A DNA stretch of 64,000 nucleotides. Source: Sporolactobacillus shoreae. Lineage in GTDB: Bacteria > Bacillota > Bacilli > Bacillales > Sporolactobacillaceae. A program made the translations under genes and the position numbers. Under the pieces are notes generated by a model that was not told where the DNA came from, searched no databases, and saw nothing but the letters and a program-made list of their open reading frames with translations. Shown here piece after piece: positions 1 through 9,347 of the stretch (the stretch's first letter is position 1; each line of letters begins with the position of its first letter). The stretch is from contig NZ_SRJD01000017.1 in NCBI RefSeq assembly GCF_004684935.1, forward strand, positions 19,141 through 83,140, written 5' to 3'.

Positions 1-571
1 GTAAATAATTTAGTGTCATCTCGGCCAAGTCATCCATCAGTGCCATCCAGTCATCGGGATGTGCGTACATAAATCCCTTTGTCTGATGATAGTTCCTTGA
101 GGGACCGCCTTCAATCAGGTAACTAGCCAAGGTGAAAGGAGCCCCCGCAAAACCAATCAACGGCACATTCAGCTGCTGATGCAGCAATTCGACTGAATCC
201 AGGACAAAGGACAGATCTCGGGCAGGATCGAGTTGCCTCCAGTGAGCAAAGTCTGCTCCCGAACGAACCGGGTGATTCAATACGGGTCCGACGCCCTCAA
301 CCAGCTCAACGTCAATTCCTCTTGCTTTGATTGGTGTCATGATATCAGCAAAAAGAATAGCCGCGTCAACACCCAGTTTCTCAACCGGAAGCCGTGTCAC
401 CTCTGCGCAAACCTCCGGATGATGGCTTATTTCAAAAAAAGAATAGCGTTCACGAATCGCTCTGTACTCCGCCTGATAGCGCCCGGCCTGTCTCATGAAC
501 CAGACCGGCGTGTAAGGAACAGTCTCTTTTCGGCACGCTTTTAGAAAAACATCATTAAACAGCAGACTCAT
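1..571 (-). CDS. hemE: Uroporphyrinogen decarboxylase, N-terminal part, cut by the left edge
   Basis: Decarboxylates the four acetate side chains of uroporphyrinogen III to give coproporphyrinogen III in the cytoplasm. Reading the minus strand from ATG 571 gives about 190 residues with the family signatures TPVWFMRQAGRY near residue 21 and IGFAGAPFTLASY near 140, plus VDAAILFADIMTPI between them. About half of the usual ~350-residue protein is present. The ribosome-binding site is weak (GGGG just before the ATG), and an in-frame ATG at 577 is possible. In Bacillus subtilis hemE heads a hemEHY operon; here it is divergent from hemH, so the operon is rearranged. A hemY (cgoX) gene is not seen. 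Confidence 0.96.
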   Translation of the reverse strand, partial: MSLLFNDVFLKACRKETVPYTPVWFMRQAGRYQAEYRAIRERYSFFEISHHPEVCAEVTRLPVEKLGVDAAILFADIMTPIKARGIDVELVEGVGPVLNHPVRSGADFAHWRQLDPARDLSFVLDSVELLHQQLNVPLIGFAGAPFTLASYLIEGGPSRNYHQTKGFMYAHPDDWMALMDDLAEMTLNYL

Positions 572-865
572 CCCCATTTCAAAGAAACATATGTATTCTT
601 TTTGATTCAATAGAGGCCAGGAGACAAAGCAGGATATCTCCATCATTGACGATTTTCTCGTACGCCTTACCTCATCATTTATTTTACGTGAAAATTTTCT
701 TTATTTCACCTAAAAAAATAGTGATTTGGATGGTTCAATGGACTCTGTGACACCAGGAGATTGCTTTAATATTTAACCACGAAAAATAAGATTAATGACT
801 TATTGAAAAAATTATTGATTAATTCTAAACAAGTATCTACTGGCAATAGGTAAAGTCTGCTTTAC
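572..865. other. AT-rich divergent intergenic region between hemE and hemH
   Basis: This stretch is rich in A/T runs with no convincing reading frame or RNA. It must hold the hemE promoter (leftward) and part of the hemH promoter. I see no further structure that I can name. Confidence 0.5.
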
Positions 866-913
866 TTGACATGACAGAATGATTAATTTAAATTTATTAT
901 AATGTGATAATAA
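866..913 (+). promoter_or_regulatory. hemH promoter region with a palindrome over the -10
   Basis: TTGACA at 866-871 and TATAAT at 898-903 are present but 26 bases apart, too far to pair, so the working promoter is uncertain; TAAATT at 889-894 gives a 17-base spacer with TTGACA. The TATAAT lies inside a perfect inverted repeat, TTATTAT (894-900) and ATAATAA (907-913), spaced by 6 bases. This looks like an operator. It does not match the 7-1-7 PerR/Fur box arrangement when aligned by eye. Confidence 0.45.
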
Positions 914-978
914 ATATATTATTTATGGAAATTGGAATTTGGAATATATCTTTGCATTTGGGGAGTGAAATTTTTCTT

Positions 979-1923
979 GTGGAAAATAAAACGATAGGAC
1001 TGCTTGTCATGGCTTATGGGACTCCGGAAAATCCGGAGCAGATAGAGGCCTATTACACACACATCCGACATGGAAGAAAGCCGTCGGAAGCTTTGCTGCA
1101 TGACTTGAAGGATCGCTACCAGACAATAGGCGGTGTTTCTCCTCTTGCCCGGATTACCCGTGAGCAAGGAGAGAAGTTAACCGATTTGCTGAAACAAAAG
1201 ACCAATGGCGTGACTTTCAAATTATATATTGGATTAAAACATACAGCACCTTTCATCGAGGACGCGGTGGCACAAATGGCGGAAGACGGGATTGAAGAGG
1301 CGGTCAGCCTCATTCTCGCACCGCACTATTCAGTGTTCAGCGTCAAGATTTACAATGATCGGGCACTGGCAGCGTCTCAGAAATCGGGCGGACCGAAAAT
1401 TCATGCCATCAATTCTTGGTACGATGAACCAAAATTTATCTCTTTCTGGTCGGAACAAGTGAATCAAGTGATAGCAAAGGTAGAAGATGTTACAAAAACA
1501 GTGGTTATTTTCTCCGCACACAGTCTGCCGGAGAAAATTCTGGCTAACGGTGATCCTTATCCAGATCAAGTCGGAAAAACAGCGCAGTTAATTGCGGATC
1601 AGGCACAGCTTAAAGACTTCGCGATCGGCTGGCAAAGCGCCGGAAAGACCGGCGAACCATGGATTGGACCGGATGTACAGGATCTAACGCGGCGTCTTTA
1701 TCAAGAAAAGGGCTATGAATCCTATATTTATTGCCCGATCGGTTTCGTTGCTGAACACTTGGAAGTGCTTTACGATAACGATCAGACATGTAAGCATCTA
1801 ACCGCTAAACTCGGCGTTCACTACTACCGTCCGGAAATGCCCAACGCTAATCCGAAGTTCATTGAGAGCCTTGCTGACGTGGTGGCTAAGAAAATGGCTG
1901 AACTGGATCAAATCAATGCATAA
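979..1923 (+). CDS. hemH: Coproporphyrin III ferrochelatase
   Basis: Inserts ferrous iron into coproporphyrin III (the Gram-positive substrate) to make coprohaem in the cytosol. The 314-residue reading from GTG 979 starts [16 protein letters not shown], matching the start and length of B. subtilis HemH (310 aa). The SAHSLPEKI segment carries the conserved catalytic histidine and [14 protein letters not shown] the conserved glutamate. GGGGAG at 960-965 is the likely ribosome-binding site, although its spacing is long; the upstream in-frame GTG 904 and ATG 925 would add residues that are not conserved. hemQ follows 47 bases later, so the two steps that convert coproporphyrin to haem are co-transcribed. 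Confidence 0.96.
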   Translation: MENKTIGLLVMAYGTPENPEQIEAYYTHIRHGRKPSEALLHDLKDRYQTIGGVSPLARITREQGEKLTDLLKQKTNGVTFKLYIGLKHTAPFIEDAVAQMAEDGIEEAVSLILAPHYSVFSVKIYNDRALAASQKSGGPKIHAINSWYDEPKFISFWSEQVNQVIAKVEDVTKTVVIFSAHSLPEKILANGDPYPDQVGKTAQLIADQAQLKDFAIGWQSAGKTGEPWIGPDVQDLTRRLYQEKGYESYIYCPIGFVAEHLEVLYDNDQTCKHLTAKLGVHYYRPEMPNANPKFIESLADVVAKKMAELDQINA

Positions 1924-1970
1924 GTAATTGCACATTTTAACATTAATTTTTTCTGGAGGATGAACAGTAT

Positions 1971-2714
1971 ATGGCAGAAGCAGCAGAAACGCTGGATGGC
2001 TGGTATTGCCTGCATGACTTTCGATCAATCAACTGGTCAAAATGGAAGGCTCTTTCCGGTACGGAACAACAGGCAGCCATGCAGGAGTTCACAGAGTTCG
2101 TGGATCAATTAAATCAAAATGAAGAAAAAAAAGAAGGAAGTTACGCCTTTTACTCCATTGTCGGTCAAAAAGCGGACTTTGCCCTGATGTGGTTAAGGCC
2201 GACCATGGATGAGCTTAATGAACTGAAAACACGGTTCAACAAAACGAAGTTTGCGGAAGTAACCAAACCGGCTTATTCCTACGTTTCAGTGATTGAATTA
2301 AGTAATTATCTGGGCAAAGACGCCGGGGATCCATACGCTAATCCACGCTTTCGGGCACGGCTGTATCCGACCCTTCCGAAGACGGACTATTTTTGTTTCT
2401 ACCCGATGAACAAAAAGCGGGATCAGCAGGACAACTGGTACATGCTTTCGATGGACGAGCGCCGAGAGATGATGAAAAGCCATGGTCGGATCGGCCGAAG
2501 CTATGCCGGTAAAATTAAACAGGTGATTACCGGATCCGTCGGTCTTGATGACTGGGAGTGGGGAGTCACCCTGTTTTCTGATGACGCGCTGCAGTTCAAG
2601 AAACTCGTCTATGAAATGCGTTTCGATGAAGTCAGTGCCCGTTTTGGAGAATTTGGTTCGTTCTATGTCGGCACGCGTTTAGACGAGGATCGATTCGCGA
2701 AGCTGTTGGAGTAA
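1971..2714 (+). CDS. hemQ: Coproheme decarboxylase (HemQ, chlorite dismutase family)
   Basis: Oxidatively decarboxylates coprohaem to protohaem b, the last step of the coproporphyrin-dependent pathway. The 247-residue length is typical. The active-site tyrosine is Tyr144 in CFYPMNKKR and the proximal haem-ligand histidine is His171 in MKSHGRIGR. The start ATG is preceded by GGAGG at 1954-1958. The gene directly follows hemH and ends at a stem-loop terminator. hemQ beside hemH places the organism among monoderm bacteria using coproporphyrin III, not protoporphyrin IX, as the iron acceptor. Confidence 0.96.
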   Translation: MAEAAETLDGWYCLHDFRSINWSKWKALSGTEQQAAMQEFTEFVDQLNQNEEKKEGSYAFYSIVGQKADFALMWLRPTMDELNELKTRFNKTKFAEVTKPAYSYVSVIELSNYLGKDAGDPYANPRFRARLYPTLPKTDYFCFYPMNKKRDQQDNWYMLSMDERREMMKSHGRIGRSYAGKIKQVITGSVGLDDWEWGVTLFSDDALQFKKLVYEMRFDEVSARFGEFGSFYVGTRLDEDRFAKLLE

Positions 2715-2836
2715 CCATTTCAGTAGCGTGATGGCATGCGAATGCGCTGCACATATGTGGCGTTTCTCTTATCCTGCGTATCTTGCTAACACAAAAGTTC
2801 GTTTATCCCATCCTTCTTCTGCTTAATACCAAAACG

Positions 2837-2870
2837 AGAGCTATCATCTTTTCGATGATGGCTCTTTTTC
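2837..2870 (+). terminator. Rho-independent terminator after hemQ
   Basis: Stem AGAGCTATCATC with GATGATGGCTCT (one G-T pair), loop TTTTC, followed by a run of T. Confidence 0.85.
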
Positions 2871-2974
2871 CTTACTGAATAACTCCTATCCGCTCCTCTT
2901 CGATATTTATCCGTCAATCAGAATGCTTTATGAATCGTCATTAGTGAAAAAAATAAAATCCAAAAGCATTAATG

Positions 2975-3031
2975 TTCACAAAACAGACACATAAAGTTAC
3001 ACTATAGGTGATCAAAATAATAGCGCTTACA
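2975..3031 (+). promoter_or_regulatory. SigA promoter with downstream cre-like site for the acyl-CoA dehydrogenase gene at 3055
   Basis: TTCACA (2975-2980), a 17-base spacer and TACACT (2998-3003) form a good SigA promoter. TAATAGCGCTTACA at 3018-3031 matches the catabolite-responsive element TGWAANCGNTNWCA at 8 of 10 fixed positions. It lies just downstream of the expected start of transcription, where bound CcpA would block elongation. The function is inferred from the match and its position. Confidence 0.6.
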
Positions 3032-3054
3032 AAACTATGTTGGAGGCCTTCTAA

Positions 3055-3993
3055 ATGTTCAAAACAATTTCTGTAATTGGTTCGGGTGTGATGGGAAGCG
3101 GAATTGCACAATCCTTTGCTGTCGGTGGTTATAGCGTGATTGTCAATGATATCAAACAGGAGTTTCTGAACAAAGCAAAGAAAAATATCGGCGAGAATCT
3201 TGATCTGCTATCCAAATCCGGTGAATTATCTTCCGAAGAGCGAGACGCAGCCGGTGAACGCATTCATTTTACAACCGATCTCAAAAGTGCAGCAGAAAAC
3301 GCAGATTTGATCATTGAAGCGATTCCGGAAGTGATTGAGTTGAAATGGGATCTGTATAATGAACTGGCAAGATGTAAAAAGAAGGATGCTATTGTTTCAT
3401 CAAATACCTCAACTTTCCCTATCTCAAAGTTGACCGCCCATGAGTCATTTGAAGGGAAGTTTATCATCACGCATTTCTTTAATCCTGCAAATCTGGTACC
3501 ATTGGTAGAAATTGTGAAAAAGAAGGATACCAATCCGAAACTCGTTCAGTCAATCAAGGACTTACTTCTGAGCATCGGGAAGTCACCGGTTGTTCTGAAA
3601 AAAGAGATCAATGGATTTATTGCCAATCGGCTGCAGACGGCTTTGATGCGCGAAGCTTTCTCACTTGTTGGGCAGGGAGTTGCTGATGCTGAGGATGTCG
3701 ATAAAGCGATCACTGCCGGACCGGGATTCCGCTGGGCGTTTGTTGGTCCTACGCGGATTGCTGATTTCGGCGGACTGGATACATGGAAGCGAGTCTTTGA
3801 TAATATTGCCCCTGACCTGGACAAGAGCGAAGGCGCACCTGAACTGATCAATCAGCTGGTCAAAACAAATAAACTTGGAACGAAGACTGGCGAAGGGCTG
3901 TTTAAATATTCAGGAGACGAAGTCCAGTCGCAACTGAAAACACGGGATAATTATTTTCTGAAACTTGGACGGATAAAAAAGGTGAATGAATAA
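3055..3993 (+). CDS. 3-hydroxyacyl-CoA (3-hydroxybutyryl-CoA) dehydrogenase
   Basis: NAD-dependent oxidation of L-3-hydroxyacyl-CoA to 3-oxoacyl-CoA. The N-terminal Rossmann fold shows GSGVMGSGIAQ at residues 9-19. SNTSTFPISKL and HFFNPANLVPLVEIV are typical of the family and contain the catalytic serine and histidine. KKEINGFIANRLQ starts the C-terminal helical domain. At 312 residues it is somewhat longer than the usual 280-290. GGAGG precedes the ATG at a normal distance. It stands alone behind a cre-like promoter and ahead of a terminator, so it is monocistronic and probably subject to glucose repression. The chain length of the substrate cannot be told from the sequence. Confidence 0.88.
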   Translation: MFKTISVIGSGVMGSGIAQSFAVGGYSVIVNDIKQEFLNKAKKNIGENLDLLSKSGELSSEERDAAGERIHFTTDLKSAAENADLIIEAIPEVIELKWDLYNELARCKKKDAIVSSNTSTFPISKLTAHESFEGKFIITHFFNPANLVPLVEIVKKKDTNPKLVQSIKDLLLSIGKSPVVLKKEINGFIANRLQTALMREAFSLVGQGVADAEDVDKAITAGPGFRWAFVGPTRIADFGGLDTWKRVFDNIAPDLDKSEGAPELINQLVKTNKLGTKTGEGLFKYSGDEVQSQLKTRDNYFLKLGRIKKVNE

Positions 3994-4010
3994 TAGAAAA
4001 GATTCATGAA

Positions 4011-4042
4011 AGGGAGCGGTGCACTTGCCGCCCCCTTTTTTT
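4011..4042 (+). terminator. Terminator after the 3-hydroxyacyl-CoA dehydrogenase gene
   Basis: AGGGAGCGG pairs with CCGCCCCCT (one mismatch) around an 8-base loop, followed by seven or more T. Confidence 0.8.
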
Positions 4043-4412
4043 CATAGATATTTCATTCATGCCCTTTGGATTCTTTAAGATATAAGCAGATAATACCAAA
4101 ATCGCTGCAAGAAAAGAGACCGGTTCGATCATATCGGAAAGTAGTGACTCTTTTAAAAATAAGTGTATAACTATAAATGTATGTATTAGATAAGAGAGGG
4201 CAACCAACGATTTTTTAAACTAACGATAAATGACGAATATTTGAGCACCTGTTTTTGAAGAGAAGAAGGTACCATGAGACGAAATGCAACACCGAAAAAA
4301 TGGATGTGGAGCAAATAATTGAAAAACTGACAGATCAAAACCTCTAATGCTCGGTGCGCAGACACCTTTCAGGCATCAGTGAACCATTTAGTTTTCAATA
4401 AAGGAGCAAACC
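4043..4412. other. Intergenic region before truA, no supported gene
   Basis: A minus-strand frame of 67 codons (4004-4207) with two hydrophobic stretches runs through the terminator hairpin and has no clear ribosome-binding site, so it is not called. A 14-codon frame starting at the ATG in ACCATGAGACG near 4273 has an AAGAAGG motif before it but nothing else to support it. No conserved RNA was recognised. Confidence 0.4.
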
Positions 4413-5147
4413 ATGAATTATAAATTGATCATTCAATATGATGGTGGACGTTATAAAGGCTGGCAACGGCTTGGAAATAGTGAAGATACGATTCAAGGGA
4501 AAATAGAACATGTTTTATCGCAGTTGGAAGGGGAAAAGGTTGAGATTATCGGGAGCAGTCGAACAGACGCCGGGGTTCATGCATTGGCTCAGGTTGCTAA
4601 TGTTAAGCTGAAAAAGAATGTGACTGATTCTGAAATCAAAAGTTATTTAAATAGATCTTTGCCTCAGGATATTAGCATTACCGAAGTAGTGCCTGTTTCG
4701 GAACGTTTTCATGCACGCTATAATGCTAAGGGGAAGACCTATTTGTATCAGATATGGAATAAGGACTATTCGCATCCATTCATGCGAAAGTATAGTATGC
4801 ATGTTGAGAAAGAGCTGGATATTAACCAGATGAAAAAAGCATGTCAATACTTTATCGGTGAACATGATTTTACGGCTTATTCAAACGCCAAATCCAAGAA
4901 AAAGACTTCGGTGCGCAAAATATATGTTATGAATATCGAAGAAAATGCTGGCTTCATCCAAATCAGAGTCAGCGGTAATGGATTCCTTTATAACATGGTC
5001 AGAAAAATTGTCGGAACGTTAATCGAAGTTGGGTTGAATGAAATAGATGCCGAGAATATTCCTGGCATCTTAGATTCAAAAGAACGAATTCAAACAGGGC
5101 GAATGGCGGATGCATGCGGACTGTATCTAGAAAAAATAGATTTTTAA
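4413..5147 (+). CDS. truA: tRNA pseudouridine synthase A (TruA), stand-alone copy
   Basis: Converts uridines 38-40 of tRNA anticodon arms to pseudouridine. The 244-residue protein has the expected length. The catalytic aspartate is Asp52 in SSRTDAGVHA, and GNGFLYNMVRKIVGTL is the conserved C-terminal motif. AAAGGAG before ATG 4413 sets the start. In most Bacillales truA sits after the ribosomal-protein and ecf genes; here it is alone between a dehydrogenase and codBA. The DNA also looks more A/T-rich than its neighbours, which suggests a second, perhaps acquired, paralogue. The main copy would lie outside this window. Confidence 0.92.
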   Translation: MNYKLIIQYDGGRYKGWQRLGNSEDTIQGKIEHVLSQLEGEKVEIIGSSRTDAGVHALAQVANVKLKKNVTDSEIKSYLNRSLPQDISITEVVPVSERFHARYNAKGKTYLYQIWNKDYSHPFMRKYSMHVEKELDINQMKKACQYFIGEHDFTAYSNAKSKKKTSVRKIYVMNIEENAGFIQIRVSGNGFLYNMVRKIVGTLIEVGLNEIDAENIPGILDSKERIQTGRMADACGLYLEKIDF

Positions 5148-5224
5148 AACATTTTTTATGACGTCTAAATTATTAATTGTAGCTCTGGCTGATCGTAGAA
5201 AAAATTTTTATAATTTTTTACAGT

Positions 5225-5262
5225 AGAAAAAAGGAACTGCCAGATTTCAGCAGTTCCTAAAG
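5225..5262 (-). terminator. Terminator of codBA
   Basis: Perfect 9-bp stem AGGAACTGC / GCAGTTCCT (5232-5258). Read on the minus strand it is followed by TTTTTT, so it ends the codBA transcript; it may also serve truA in the other direction. Confidence 0.82.
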
Positions 5263-5273
5263 TTTTAAATGAA

Positions 5274-6545
5274 TCAGTTAAAATCAACAGGCACTTTTTC
5301 ACCATTTAGCATGATTTTTGTCTCAGCTGGCTTCGTTTCCGCCATCACTTTACCTTTGTGCACTGAATAGCAAACCGGCGCCAGTTTGCGGATCACATTA
5401 TAGCTGTCAGGTTCCGACATGATCAGGAAATTGGCCGGTTTGCCTTCTTCGATGCCGTATTGTTCTGAAACGTGCAGCGCTTTGGCGCTATTGACGGTAA
5501 TCAGATCCAGGGCTTCTGTGATTTCCTTGTAACCCATCAGCTGGCAGACGTGCAGACCCATGAAAAGGACCTGAAGCATATTTCCGGTGCCGAGCGGATA
5601 CCACGGATCAAAAATATCGTCATGTCCGAAGCAGACGTTGATGCCTGCCTGAAGCAGTTCCTTGACTCTCGTGACACCGCGACGCTTCGGATAGGTATCG
5701 AAGCGTCCCTGCAGATGTGTGTTGACAAGCGGGTTGGAGACAAAGTTGATTCCGGACATTTTAAGTACTCGGAACAGCTTCGCAGCGTAGGCTCCGTTGT
5801 AGGAATGCATCGCGGTCGTATGACTGGCCGTCACCCGTTCACCGATTCCCCGTTTATAAGCTTCAGCAGCGATCACTTCGACAAACCGCGACTGTTCGTC
5901 GTCAATTTCATCGCAGTGCACGTCGATCAGACGGTCATATTTCTCGGCCAGATCAAAAACAATTTTCATTGAGTCGACGCCGTCTTCGCGTGTCAGTTCA
6001 TAATGTGGAATGCCGCCGACTGCATCCGCGCCGAGTTTCATTGCTTCCTCAATGAGCTCTTTTCCTTTCGGATAGCCTAGGATACTCTCCTGAGGAAAAG
6101 CAACGATCTGAATGTCCATCCAATCGGACACAGCTTCTTTAAGCTCAAGAAGGGCTTTCAACGCCGTCAATTCAGGATCGTCGACATCGACATGTGTGCG
6201 GACGAACTGGATGCCCTGGGCCGCCTGCCATGTGAGTGCTGTTTTCGCACGCGTAAGCACATCTTCATGCGATAGTACTTTCTTCCTTAGAGCCCATGTC
6301 TCAATCCCTTCAAAAAGCGTGCCACTGATATTCCATTTCGGTTCGCCGGCGGTTAGCACAGTATCGAGATGAACATGCGGCTCGACAAACGGAGGGACGA
6401 CGAGCCCGCCAGCCGCGTCGATCACTTCTCCTGAATAAGCGGACTCCGTTTCCTTAATGGGCTCAATCTTTTTGATCAGCCCGTCTTCGGCAAGTATCTG
6501 CCATAACCCTTCATGGTTCCTTAACTTCGCATTGCGTACAAGCAT
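5274..6545 (-). CDS. codA: Cytosine deaminase
   Basis: Hydrolyses cytosine to uracil and ammonia for pyrimidine salvage or nitrogen supply. It belongs to the amidohydrolase family and is close in length (423 aa) to Escherichia coli CodA. Counting from ATG 6545, the metal and catalytic residues are His57 and His59 (EPHVHLDT), His210 and Glu213 (VHCDEIDDE), His242 (SHTTAMHS) and Asp309 (GHDDIFDPW). GAGGT lies 7 bases before ATG 6545, so this start is preferred over the in-frame TTG at 6551. The gene follows codB with a 13-base gap, giving a permease-enzyme operon. Confidence 0.95.
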   Translation of the reverse strand: MLVRNAKLRNHEGLWQILAEDGLIKKIEPIKETESAYSGEVIDAAGGLVVPPFVEPHVHLDTVLTAGEPKWNISGTLFEGIETWALRKKVLSHEDVLTRAKTALTWQAAQGIQFVRTHVDVDDPELTALKALLELKEAVSDWMDIQIVAFPQESILGYPKGKELIEEAMKLGADAVGGIPHYELTREDGVDSMKIVFDLAEKYDRLIDVHCDEIDDEQSRFVEVIAAEAYKRGIGERVTASHTTAMHSYNGAYAAKLFRVLKMSGINFVSNPLVNTHLQGRFDTYPKRRGVTRVKELLQAGINVCFGHDDIFDPWYPLGTGNMLQVLFMGLHVCQLMGYKEITEALDLITVNSAKALHVSEQYGIEEGKPANFLIMSEPDSYNVIRKLAPVCYSVHKGKVMAETKPAETKIMLNGEKVPVDFN

Positions 6546-6558
6546 ATTCAAGACCTCA

Positions 6559-7968
6559 TTATTTATGGATTCGCGTGAACAGCCAATAAAGAAGTCCGGA
6601 CAAGATCAGGACCGGATACGTTGCGCCCACACTGACTTTTAAGAATTCAGCATTGTGCAGGAAGTAATAGGCGACAACACCGATCGCCCAGGCTATCAGA
6701 CCGGCCCAGTAGAAACCGCCTGAATACCAGTACTTCCCATTTACCTCTTCAAAGGCAGGCGCGTCATAGTGCCGTTTTCTCACAATGAAAAAGTCGGTAA
6801 CCATAATACCGATCAGCGGCCCAAGTACCATGCCGAGATAATCCAGGAATGAGATGAACGAATCAAGAAATGTGCCGAAAAACAGCGGTACAAAGGTTAG
6901 CAGAACGGCACCGATCGTTGATACCCACAAAGCAACCATTGGCTTGATCTTTTTGGACAGGTTGGTCAGGGTAATACCTGCGGCCATGAGATTGACGGCG
7001 TTGGCGGTAGTACTGGTCAGAATGATCACAAGCATGGCCAGCCAGCCAAGGCCAAGCTTGCTGGCGATCGTGCTCGGATCCGAGGTATTCGGATCAAACA
7101 CGCCGCTGGCAACAGCGCTCGCGATCGTCGCGATGATGCCGACAAAAGCGAACCAGAAAAGGCCAACATTAGCGCCGATCATCGGCGCAACAGTGGCACT
7201 TGACTTCCGTTTTGTATAACGAGTGAATTCAGCGATTGCCGGGATCCAGGCCAGACTGAATGCGGCCATGGTGTCCATGGCGACGCCGAAAGGAAGTGAG
7301 GCGGAGGCAGCCGGATGCCAGCTGAGAATCTGGCTAAAGGAGACATGCTGCAGAACAACGATCGTTTCCCAGATGCCGAGGACGGCAATCAGGATCATGC
7401 CGACCCGCTCGATCATTTTGACCGATCTGTGGCCGAGTGAAATTGACACAAGATGGAGCACGCTCATAATCAGAATGCCAACAGCCATCGATTTCACGCT
7501 GCCTTTTTCACCGAAAGCAGGCCAGCCAAGTACGTCTTTTAGCAGAAAACTGATTGAGATGGCAGCGATAAAGGTATTGACAGCTGTCCAACCAACGAAG
7601 GACGTCAAGTTGATCACGCTTGGCAGCTTGCTACCGCGAATGCCGAAGGACGGACGTGTCAGTGCCATCGTTGACGTTCCGGCTTTGTACCCCATGTAGC
7701 CGACCAGAGCCATAAAGATATAAGCAATCGGGTTCGCGATCAGCGTCACAGCGATCGCCCCGCCGAACGCGAGGCCAGCCATCACGCCGCCTATGTACCA
7801 TGTGCCGTTGTTGGCGTTAGCGCCGACCCAGGTGGCCAACATGTCCCAGAAGGACATGTTGCGCGCGGCTGAATGAGGCACGCTTTCTGTAGCCCCGTAC
7901 TCCTTTTTTGATGCCGCTGCCGGTTCAGTGGAGATGGAGCCCAAGTTGCTTGAAAGATCTTTTGACAC
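6559..7968 (-). CDS. codB: Cytosine permease, NCS1 family
   Basis: Membrane importer for cytosine or a related nucleobase, first gene of the codBA operon. The 469-residue protein has about 12 hydrophobic segments. NCS1 features include [15 protein letters not shown] near residue 47, a Pro/Gly-rich helix ([12 protein letters not shown]) and [13 protein letters not shown]. It is longer than E. coli CodB (419 aa) because of a hydrophilic N-terminal tail of about 35 residues. The start is GTG 7968 with GGAGGG at normal spacing. Cytosine as substrate is inferred from the coupling to codA; family members also carry purines, uracil or allantoin. Confidence 0.92.
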   Translation of the reverse strand: MSKDLSSNLGSISTEPAAASKKEYGATESVPHSAARNMSFWDMLATWVGANANNGTWYIGGVMAGLAFGGAIAVTLIANPIAYIFMALVGYMGYKAGTSTMALTRPSFGIRGSKLPSVINLTSFVGWTAVNTFIAAISISFLLKDVLGWPAFGEKGSVKSMAVGILIMSVLHLVSISLGHRSVKMIERVGMILIAVLGIWETIVVLQHVSFSQILSWHPAASASLPFGVAMDTMAAFSLAWIPAIAEFTRYTKRKSSATVAPMIGANVGLFWFAFVGIIATIASAVASGVFDPNTSDPSTIASKLGLGWLAMLVIILTSTTANAVNLMAAGITLTNLSKKIKPMVALWVSTIGAVLLTFVPLFFGTFLDSFISFLDYLGMVLGPLIGIMVTDFFIVRKRHYDAPAFEEVNGKYWYSGGFYWAGLIAWAIGVVAYYFLHNAEFLKVSVGATYPVLILSGLLYWLFTRIHK

Positions 7969-8315
7969 AGATAACCCTCCTAATTCAATATGATGTAATA
8001 AAAAATAACATTACTTGTTTAATATATAACTTTTAGATGATGAAGGGAATATAAATATGGATAAAATATGGACGTTCAGAAGAGGGGAAAAAATATCATT
8101 CGCGTGTCGTTCTTTTGAGTTTAGGGATGGAAAAGTTGACTGACCAGTGTTCTCTAACATTTCTTTCAGAGCTGCTTCACGACGAATTGATCGTGCCAAT
8201 TCTATTATTTTGTAGTAATCTGATTCTAAAGAAAAGATCAGTAATTCATCGATGACACCCAAAGAAATGATGATTTGAACGCGGAACAAGACTCACTAGG
8301 AAGGAATCCAATTAA
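7969..8315. other. Divergent intergenic region between codB and a DMT transporter
   Basis: A minus-strand frame of 92 codons (8011-8289, TTG start) includes the peptide LARSIRREAALKEML but has no good ribosome-binding site and no family I recognise. It may be a gene remnant or chance. Next to codB, GTAAT and ATTAC arms flank an A-rich core (about 7994-8013), possibly an operator. The codB promoter must be here but no clear -35/-10 pair stands out. Confidence 0.35.
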
Positions 8316-9242
8316 GTGAAAAAATCTGTCTTTCTCTCACCGTACTTTCTTTTACTCATCGGCGTGCTTTCGGTTTCTTTTTCCGCTATATTCGTTAAAT
8401 GGTCAGCGGCCCCGGCATCGGTCATAGCAATGTATCGCATGCTGCTGACCGTGCTGCTGCTATTGCCCATTGAGTTGATATATTTTTTTAAACACACGAG
8501 TCTAAACGTGTCAGAATGGATTCGCCTGCTTCTTTCCGGATTATTCCTGGCGCTTCATTTTTTGCTTTGGATGGAATCCTTAAAGCTGACCTCAGTAGCG
8601 AGTTCAACGGTCATTTTAACACTGCAGCCCGCGTTTACGATGGCAGGTATGCTTTTGTTTTATCATTCACGGACGAATCTCGGACAGATGATCAGCCTGC
8701 TGATCGCCGTTATCGGTTCACTAATTATCGCTTGGGGTGATATCGGTATTTCAGGCAGTGCGCTTCTCGGTGATTCTTTCTCGCTCCTCGGAGCGGCAGC
8801 ATATGCGACCCATCTGCTTCTCGGGCAAGCTTTGGTGAAAAAGATACCTGGGGAATTCTATAGCTTTCTCGTTTTTCTGATCGCGGGACTGGTGCTGATG
8901 GGGTATAATTCAGCTGCTGGAACTGATATGAGTCATTATTCCTTGAAGGAGTGGGGGATCTTTCTTCTGCTCGCGCTTGTTTCGACGGTATTTGGGCATA
9001 CGATGCTGAATATTTGCCTGAAGTATATTGACGCAACGCGAATCACAATGTCTGTTGTGGCAGAGCCGGTGATCGCTTCTTTACTCGCGATCTTGCTCCT
9101 GGGTGAAGGGGTCAGCCTGTGGCAGGTGATTGGGGGCGTTGTCACATTAGCCGGTATTGCTCTATATTTTATTAACCCGAGAAAAAGATCTGATATGATA
9201 AGAAGAAATCCATCATTCAACATAAAAAATCTGGTCAAATAG
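8316..9242 (+). CDS. EamA/DMT family transporter
   Basis: A 308-residue membrane protein with about ten hydrophobic helices in two similar halves, the architecture of the drug/metabolite transporter superfamily. Typical elements are FSAIFVKWSAAPASVIAMYR near the start of the first half and EPVIASLLAILLLGEGVSLWQVIGG near the end of the second, the usual EamA closing motif. The start is GTG 8316 with AAGGAA upstream. The substrate cannot be inferred. It is transcribed away from codBA and ends at a weak terminator. Confidence 0.88.
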   Translation: MKKSVFLSPYFLLLIGVLSVSFSAIFVKWSAAPASVIAMYRMLLTVLLLLPIELIYFFKHTSLNVSEWIRLLLSGLFLALHFLLWMESLKLTSVASSTVILTLQPAFTMAGMLLFYHSRTNLGQMISLLIAVIGSLIIAWGDIGISGSALLGDSFSLLGAAAYATHLLLGQALVKKIPGEFYSFLVFLIAGLVLMGYNSAAGTDMSHYSLKEWGIFLLLALVSTVFGHTMLNICLKYIDATRITMSVVAEPVIASLLAILLLGEGVSLWQVIGGVVTLAGIALYFINPRKRSDMIRRNPSFNIKNLVK

Positions 9243-9265
9243 GACATCATAAAATGATCCTTTTT
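9241..9265 (+). terminator. Probable terminator after the DMT transporter
   Basis: AGG..ATCAT pairs with ATGAT..CCT across a short A loop, followed by TTTTT. The stem is weak. Confidence 0.5.
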
Positions 9266-9347
9266 GGGTACGCCATCTAAATAACATCGTTTATGCTGGA
9301 ACACGCGCTTGTTTTTAAAATTCTAAGGCCATTCGGAGGGCTTACCC

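Noticed and set aside
894..913. PerR or Fur box at hemH
   Set aside because: The half-sites and spacing do not fit the 7-1-7 consensus when aligned by eye.
4004..4207. 67-codon minus-strand frame with hydrophobic segments
   Set aside because: Runs through a terminator hairpin and has no convincing ribosome-binding site.
8011..8289. 92-codon minus-strand frame upstream of codB, thought of as a PucR-type regulator fragment
   Set aside because: No recognisable domain, poor start signal; left as an intergenic note.
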